A stretch of DNA of 59,541 nt from Verrucomicrobiota bacterium (GTDB taxonomy: Bacteria > Verrucomicrobiota > Verrucomicrobiia > Limisphaerales > UBA1100). The stretch lies in the NCBI GenBank assembly GCA_030747505.1, contig JASLKQ010000007.1:1-59541 (forward strand), read 5' to 3'. The stretch's first letter is position 1. Each line of letters opens with the position of its first letter. Positions 55,269 through 59,541 of this stretch are shown here, piece after piece. A program made the translations under genes and the position numbers. The notes under the pieces were generated by a model. That model was given only the letters and a program-made list of their open reading frames with translations, was not told the origin of the DNA and did not search any database.

Positions 55269-56075
55269 ATGAGTATGTTTGATTTATCTGATGATGTTGC
55301 AGTGGTAATCGGGGCTACCGGCGCTCTGGGAGGAGCTTGCGCAGGAGCCCTGGCTGAAGCAGGTGCAAAAATTGCCGTAGTGGGCCGCAGTGCCGAACGC
55401 GGAGAAGCGCAAGTGAAGGAAATTTCCAAATCCGGCGGTACAGCCCAGTTTTTTGCCTGTGATGCGATGGATCCGGACAGTCTCAAGACATGCCACGAGG
55501 CGGTAAGCTCTGAACTGGGCCCACCCACGATTTTATTGAATGCAGCCGGAGGAAATGATCCTGACGCAACTGTGACCCCGGAGATGCCCTTTGAAAAAAT
55601 TCCGCAACCGGCCTGGGCCAAGGTATTTGACCTGAATCTGGTGGGAGGATTCCTTTTGCCGTGTCAGGAATTTGGACCGGCTATGTGCGAACGCGGCAAG
55701 GGAAGCATCATCAATATTGCCAGTGTTACGTCTCATCTCCCTCTGTCGAAAGTCATTGCCTATTCCGCCTCCAAGGCAGCAGTGCTTAGTGCCACGCGCT
55801 TTCTGGCGCGCGAATGGGCGACAAAAGGCGTGCGAGTCAACAGCATCACGCCCGGATTTTTCCCGGCAGAACAAAACAAGAAGCTGCTCTATAACGAGGA
55901 CGGCACCCCCAGTGACCGCGCCAAGGCCATCTTTGGCCATACGCCGATGGGCCGGTTTGGAGACCCCAAGGAATTGGCCGGAGCAGCGGTCTACCTAGCC
56001 AGTGAACAAGCGGCAAGTTTTGTGACTGGTTCAGACATCGTAGTGGATGGAGGATTCCTCTCCCAAACGATTTAA
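55269..56075 (+). CDS. Short-chain dehydrogenase (mannonate/fructuronate oxidoreductase-like)
   Basis: A 268-residue SDR. The cofactor motif is VIGATGALGGACAGALAE, NAAG is present, and the catalytic residues are Ser152/Ser155 (IASVTSH), Tyr165 and Lys169 (AYSASKAAV). The C-terminal stretch EQNKKLLYNEDGTPSDRAKA, GHTPMGRFGDPKELAGAA, VTGSDIVVDGGF resembles SDRs annotated as D-mannonate oxidoreductases. It is first in a five-gene operon; the stop shares a base with the next ATG (TAATG). The substrate is probably a sugar acid or polyol. Confidence 0.85.
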   Translation: MSMFDLSDDVAVVIGATGALGGACAGALAEAGAKIAVVGRSAERGEAQVKEISKSGGTAQFFACDAMDPDSLKTCHEAVSSELGPPTILLNAAGGNDPDATVTPEMPFEKIPQPAWAKVFDLNLVGGFLLPCQEFGPAMCERGKGSIINIASVTSHLPLSKVIAYSASKAAVLSATRFLAREWATKGVRVNSITPGFFPAEQNKKLLYNEDGTPSDRAKAIFGHTPMGRFGDPKELAGAAVYLASEQAASFVTGSDIVVDGGFLSQTI

Positions 56076-57355
56076 TGAACGTCCTTTCCCTAGCCGCAAA
56101 CCCAGGCCAATCACTTGGCGATGAGAATATCTCCAAGCTTGTTGGAGACGCGCTCCCGATAGAAAACTATCGCGGACAAAAAATTCTACTGATTGTTCCT
56201 GATCACACCCGTACCGCACCAGTGGGGCTTCTCTTTAAGAACATCCACCGTCAAATTGGAGAAGCCACTGCGGCACTGGATGTAATGATCGCATTGGGCA
56301 CCCATCCACCGATGGATGAAGAGGCGATTTGCAAACGACTGGAGATTTCACCGGCAGAGCGACGCGAAGAGTACGCGAAAGTACAGTTCCATAATCATGA
56401 ATGGAATAATCGCCATGCGCTGCGGGAGATTGGGGTAATCCCTGCCTCCGATATTGCTGAACTGTCCGGGGGGCGCTTCGAGATGGAGTTGCCGGTAACA
56501 ATCAATCGACGGCTTTTTGATTATGATCAGGTCATTATTGTTGGGCCGGTTTTCCCACACGAGGTTGTTGGGTTTTCTGGCGGAAATAAATATCTCTTCC
56601 CCGGCGTCAGCGGTCCGGAGTTACTGAATTTTTTCCATTGGCTGGGGGCCGTCATCAGCAACCCAAAGATTATTGGTCACAAATGGACGGCCGTCCGCAA
56701 AGTAGTTGATCGAGCCGGTGGAATGGTGTCAGTGGACAAACGCTGCTTTGCCATGGTCGTACGACCGGACAAGTCACTGGCTGGATTATTTTTTGGCACG
56801 CCTGAAAGTGCGTGGGATGCCGCAGCCGACCTGTCGGATAAAACACATATTGTCTATAAGGACAGGCCGTTTCACACCATCCTCTCCTGCGCACCGCCAA
56901 TGTATGATGACATTTGGGTCGGGGGTAAGTGCATGTATAAACTTGAGCCCGTGTTGGCTGATGAGGGTGAACTGATCATATATGGTCCTCATATCAACTC
57001 CATCAGCCACACCCACGAGGCAGGAATTCAGGAAGTCGGTTATCACTGCTCAAGCTGGCTGCTTGAACACTGGGAGAAATACAAGAACCATCCGTGGGGG
57101 CTCCTGGCCCATTCCTCCCATGTAAAGGGGATTGGGCAGGTCATCGATGGGGTCGAAAAGCCGCGAGCAAATGTTACTCTTGCTACAGGATTGTCAGAGG
57201 AAGTCTGTCGCCAAATCAACCTTGGATACCGTAACGCAGAATCCATCAATATCGAGGACTACGCCGATCGCGAGGATGAAGGGATACTGCTCGTCCGTAA
57301 AGCCGGCGAGATGCTCTACCGACTGAATGATCCACCCGCTTGGGCTCTACCGTAG
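56075..57355 (+). CDS. LarA-family (DUF2088) nickel-pincer racemase/epimerase
   Basis: A 426-residue member of the lactate racemase family. The LarA cofactor and catalytic residues are all present: Asp43 and Arg46 (PDHTR), His77 (GTHPP), His162 and Lys172 (FPHEVVGFSGGNKYLFPG), with the same spacing as Lactiplantibacillus LarA. The Lys binds the nickel-pincer nucleotide made by LarB/LarC/LarE, which are not encoded in the window. Family members racemise or epimerise other hydroxy acids and sugar acids. The operon context argues for a sugar-acid substrate rather than lactate. Confidence 0.88.
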   Translation: MNVLSLAANPGQSLGDENISKLVGDALPIENYRGQKILLIVPDHTRTAPVGLLFKNIHRQIGEATAALDVMIALGTHPPMDEEAICKRLEISPAERREEYAKVQFHNHEWNNRHALREIGVIPASDIAELSGGRFEMELPVTINRRLFDYDQVIIVGPVFPHEVVGFSGGNKYLFPGVSGPELLNFFHWLGAVISNPKIIGHKWTAVRKVVDRAGGMVSVDKRCFAMVVRPDKSLAGLFFGTPESAWDAAADLSDKTHIVYKDRPFHTILSCAPPMYDDIWVGGKCMYKLEPVLADEGELIIYGPHINSISHTHEAGIQEVGYHCSSWLLEHWEKYKNHPWGLLAHSSHVKGIGQVIDGVEKPRANVTLATGLSEEVCRQINLGYRNAESINIEDYADREDEGILLVRKAGEMLYRLNDPPAWALP

Positions 57356-57420
57356 TCTCCGCAGAATCTCTCTTTGACAACCGCCATCGCCCTCTCCAAG
57401 CTTCTTTTAGCCCTCTAGTT

Positions 57421-58254
57421 ATGACTGCACTGACCGACTCCCAACTCTCTACCTTTCAAGAGGAGGGTTACCTGATCGTACGGAGTCTTTTTGACATCGA
57501 AGAAGCGAATATTCTTCGACAAGCGGCCAAGACCGAATCGGCTTTTGAGGAAAAAGTTTATGATCTAGACGATGGCGAGGGAGGACAGCAACGACTGGTG
57601 CTCTGGAATTCCGCAGGTGAAGATTTATGGGGCGCCATTGCCCGCTCCAGCCGCATCGTAAACACCATGGAACAATTGTTTGGTGATGAGGTTTATCATT
57701 ACCACAGCAAGATGAGTATCAAACAGCCACGAACCGGCGGGGCCTGGTCGTGGCATCAGGATTATGGTTACTGGTATCAGAATGGATGTCTCTATCCCGA
57801 TATGGGGTCGGCTTTTATTGCCGTTGACCCCAATACAAAGGAAAACGGATGCCTGCAGGTACTGAAGGGCTCACACAAGCTGGGCCGTGTGGAACACGGC
57901 CGGTTCGGTGACCAAACAGGAGCGGACCCCGAACGCGTAAAGGAAGCGGCCAAAGTGATGGAACTGGTTTATGTGGAGCTTGACCCGGGCGACACACTCT
58001 TCTTTCACAGCAACCTCCTCCATCGCTCAGACCAAAACACCTCGGAGCACCCCCGCTGGTCGCTCATCTGCTGCTACAACACCAAGCATAATAATCCTTA
58101 TAAGGATTCTCATCATCCAAGCTATACTCCTTTAGTTAAACTCCCCGATGGTGCAATCAAGGAAATGGGCGATCAATTATTCAGTAACGGCACAGATTTC
58201 TGGAACCCAAAGAAGGACGCCACCACCGGTGCCGGCGAGAAGGCCGAAGCATGA
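57421..58254 (+). CDS. Phytanoyl-CoA dioxygenase (PhyH)-family oxygenase
   Basis: A 277-residue Fe(II)/2-oxoglutarate-dependent oxygenase. The iron ligands are His112 and Asp114 (WHQDYGYW) and His201 (LLHRSDQN); the 2-oxoglutarate-binding Arg is Arg212 (HPRWSLICCYN). The start at 57421 is chosen because MTALTDSQLSTFQEEGYLIV is the family start; the upstream frame to 57340 overlaps larA-like. It hydroxylates a small molecule; PhyH proteins are frequent in PVC sugar operons, and the substrate is unknown. It overlaps the next ATG by 4 nt (ATGA). Confidence 0.88.
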   Translation: MTALTDSQLSTFQEEGYLIVRSLFDIEEANILRQAAKTESAFEEKVYDLDDGEGGQQRLVLWNSAGEDLWGAIARSSRIVNTMEQLFGDEVYHYHSKMSIKQPRTGGAWSWHQDYGYWYQNGCLYPDMGSAFIAVDPNTKENGCLQVLKGSHKLGRVEHGRFGDQTGADPERVKEAAKVMELVYVELDPGDTLFFHSNLLHRSDQNTSEHPRWSLICCYNTKHNNPYKDSHHPSYTPLVKLPDGAIKEMGDQLFSNGTDFWNPKKDATTGAGEKAEA

Positions 58255-59336
58255 ACCTCAACATCCACTCACCCCTGCCCGAACGCAAAGACTGGCGTAT
58301 TGGCTGCATAGGCAGTGGATTCATTATGAACGACTGCCATTTGGTCGCCTATAACAAAGCCGGATTCAACCCAACCGCCGTTGCCAGTCGCACAAAAGAG
58401 AACGCTGCCAATTGTGCTCAAAGACACGGTATCGATATCGTCTACGATACAATCAACCAACTCCTTGATAATGAATCCATCGAGGTACTGGACCTTGCGG
58501 TTCCACCGGACAATCAACTTGAGATCATCAAGGCTGCCTGTTCCCGAGGCACCGTGAAGGGAATTCTCGCTCAGAAACCGCTGGGTTCGAATTATGCGGA
58601 AGCCCTTGAAGCTGTGAAAGCCTGTGAAGCAGCTAATATCGTTTTGGCGGTGAACCAAAACATGCGCTATGACCAGTCGGTTCGCGCCGCCAAGACACTG
58701 CTTGAGAACGGAACCATTGGTAAACCTGTACTGGCCACCATCGACATGCGTGGCATCCCTCACTGGATGCCCTGGCAGGAACGGCAGGGCTGGGTGACGC
58801 TGCGAATCATGTCCATCCATCACATGGACACTTTCCGGCTTTGGTTTGGAAACCCTGAGAGAATCTATTGCACCACCCAACCCGACCCCCGTACCTCCTT
58901 CCCTCATACTGATGGCATTGCCAGTTATATTCTGGAATACAAAAGCGGCCTGCGCTGCATTGCCATTGATGACACATGGACCGGCCCCGCCCGTGAAGGA
59001 GCCCCGGCAGATATCGGTATTCAATGGCGCATTGAAGGACTGGAAGGACTGGCCATGGGTGATATTGGCTGGTGTCAGGATCCCTATACCACTCCATCCT
59101 CAATCCGCTATGCTACCAAGGGTGATAATGATTTCACTTCCCCCACCTGGGAGGAGAGCTGGTTTCCTGATGCCTTCATTGGCACCATGGCACAACTTTT
59201 AATCGCTCTTGAAACCGGTGAACAACCTGCTATCGCCGGACGCGATAATTTAAACACCATGGCCCTGGTTGAAGCGGCATACCAAAGCGCAAAAGAGCAC
59301 CGGGCCATTGAACTGAAAGAGATTACAGGAGAATAG
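58251..59336 (+). CDS. Gfo/Idh/MocA-family oxidoreductase
   Basis: A 361-residue NAD(P)-dependent dehydrogenase of the glucose-fructose oxidoreductase/inositol dehydrogenase group. Rossmann start: IGCIGSGFIMNDCHLVAYNK; then LDLAVPPDNQLEIIKAA, the cofactor-loop ILAQKPLGSNYAEA (AQKP form of the EKP motif), NQNMRYDQSVRAAK, and a substrate-side MSIHHMDTFRLW. The C-terminal beta-sheet domain follows. It oxidises a sugar or cyclitol hydroxyl. It is translationally coupled to the PhyH gene; a TIM-barrel gene begins 5 nt downstream. Confidence 0.92.
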   Translation: MNLNIHSPLPERKDWRIGCIGSGFIMNDCHLVAYNKAGFNPTAVASRTKENAANCAQRHGIDIVYDTINQLLDNESIEVLDLAVPPDNQLEIIKAACSRGTVKGILAQKPLGSNYAEALEAVKACEAANIVLAVNQNMRYDQSVRAAKTLLENGTIGKPVLATIDMRGIPHWMPWQERQGWVTLRIMSIHHMDTFRLWFGNPERIYCTTQPDPRTSFPHTDGIASYILEYKSGLRCIAIDDTWTGPAREGAPADIGIQWRIEGLEGLAMGDIGWCQDPYTTPSSIRYATKGDNDFTSPTWEESWFPDAFIGTMAQLLIALETGEQPAIAGRDNLNTMALVEAAYQSAKEHRAIELKEITGE

Positions 59337-59341
59337 TATTT

Positions 59342-59541
59342 ATGAAACTTGGGATGATTAATTCGGCTTGGGAGCAACACGGAGTCGGACTGGTAGACGG
59401 CTTGCATAAAACCAAGGAACTGGGCTTCGATTGCGTGGATATTTTTCAGGATCCACTCGATGACAACGCGGAGGATCGTATCGGCACCGTCAAACAAACC
59501 TGCGATGAACTGAAACTGCCCATCATCAGCGTGGTGGGGGT
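59342..59541 (+). CDS. Sugar phosphate isomerase/epimerase-like TIM barrel (partial, 3' end missing)
   Basis: The start of a gene cut by the window end, 66 residues visible: KLGMINSAWEQHGVGLVDGL, HKTKELGFDCVDIFQDP, then DRIGTVKQTCDELKLPIISV. This is the first beta-alpha unit of a xylose-isomerase-like TIM barrel, as in IolE/IolI and Hyi relatives. It follows the Gfo/Idh gene by 5 nt and closes the visible part of the operon. Confidence 0.75.
   Translation, partial: MKLGMINSAWEQHGVGLVDGLHKTKELGFDCVDIFQDPLDDNAEDRIGTVKQTCDELKLPIISVVG

Overview
The window is about 59.5 kb of dense, ordinary-looking bacterial chromosome with roughly even base composition. I see no prophage, insertion sequence or CRISPR array. 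The gene set best fits a Verrucomicrobiota (PVC-group) bacterium. The reasons are a Minf_1886-family protein (a family named from Methylacidiphilum), a LolA-like sorting protein, GYF_2 and YwqK/MORN-type proteins, several secreted TIM-barrel and esterase-type proteins, and few clear Shine-Dalgarno sequences. This assignment is inferred from gene content only.

Layout. 1-8 kb: end of a zinc alcohol dehydrogenase, a decayed tRNA-like fragment, a minus-strand set (isochorismatase-like, acetylxylan-esterase-like, FAH-family), a Tat-exported hydroxypyruvate-isomerase-like protein, a 400-bp gene-free stretch with two terminators and many hairpins, SEL1 and YwqK-repeat proteins, and a D-2-hydroxyacid dehydrogenase. 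7.6-14 kb: M14-type deacylase, bioB and a DUF309 protein diverging from parB-def, then rpoN and a WalJ/YycJ hydrolase. 14-18.3 kb: a beta-hydroxyacid dehydrogenase, then a four-gene minus-strand cluster of ebo type: a small unknown protein, TatD-like EboB, EboE and the UbiA-like EboC. 18.4-22.7 kb: FmdB zinc ribbon, a secreted protein, kamA, nth and a lipoate-ligase-like gene. 22.7-31.3 kb: a minus-strand operon gltB-gltD-ACT protein-mnmA-SUMF1 lipoprotein. 31.4-36 kb: SirB1-like, GYF/MORN, lipoprotein, TPR and LolA-like genes. 36.1-40.7 kb: dnaK-groES-groEL and a CII-like protein. 40.7-51.2 kb: a long minus-strand run leuS - small membrane protein - Minf_1886 - M16 peptidase - galM - SRP RNA - dnaX - ybaB - recR - HAD phosphatase. 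51.4-55.2 kb: TerC, NfeD, SPFH, RdgB and a DHH phosphoesterase. 55.3-59.5 kb: a sugar-acid/hydroxy-acid type operon of SDR, LarA-like, PhyH-like, Gfo/Idh-like and TIM-barrel genes, cut by the window end.

How genes work together. gltB/gltD make glutamate synthase. dnaX-ybaB-recR is the widespread replication/repair string, with the SRP RNA gene just upstream. dnaK and groES-groEL are the chaperone systems. The last five genes look like one catabolic operon for a hydroxylated acid or cyclitol.

The most interesting system is the ebo-like cluster at 15.1-18.3 kb. It carries the characteristic EboB, EboC and EboE proteins but no EboD or EboF in the window, and it begins with a small protein of unknown function. 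Other points of interest are a candidate programmed -1 frameshift in dnaX, a possible structured RNA near 5.1 kb, and a recurring TTGACA element 34-37 nt upstream of start codons that would give (nearly) leaderless messages.
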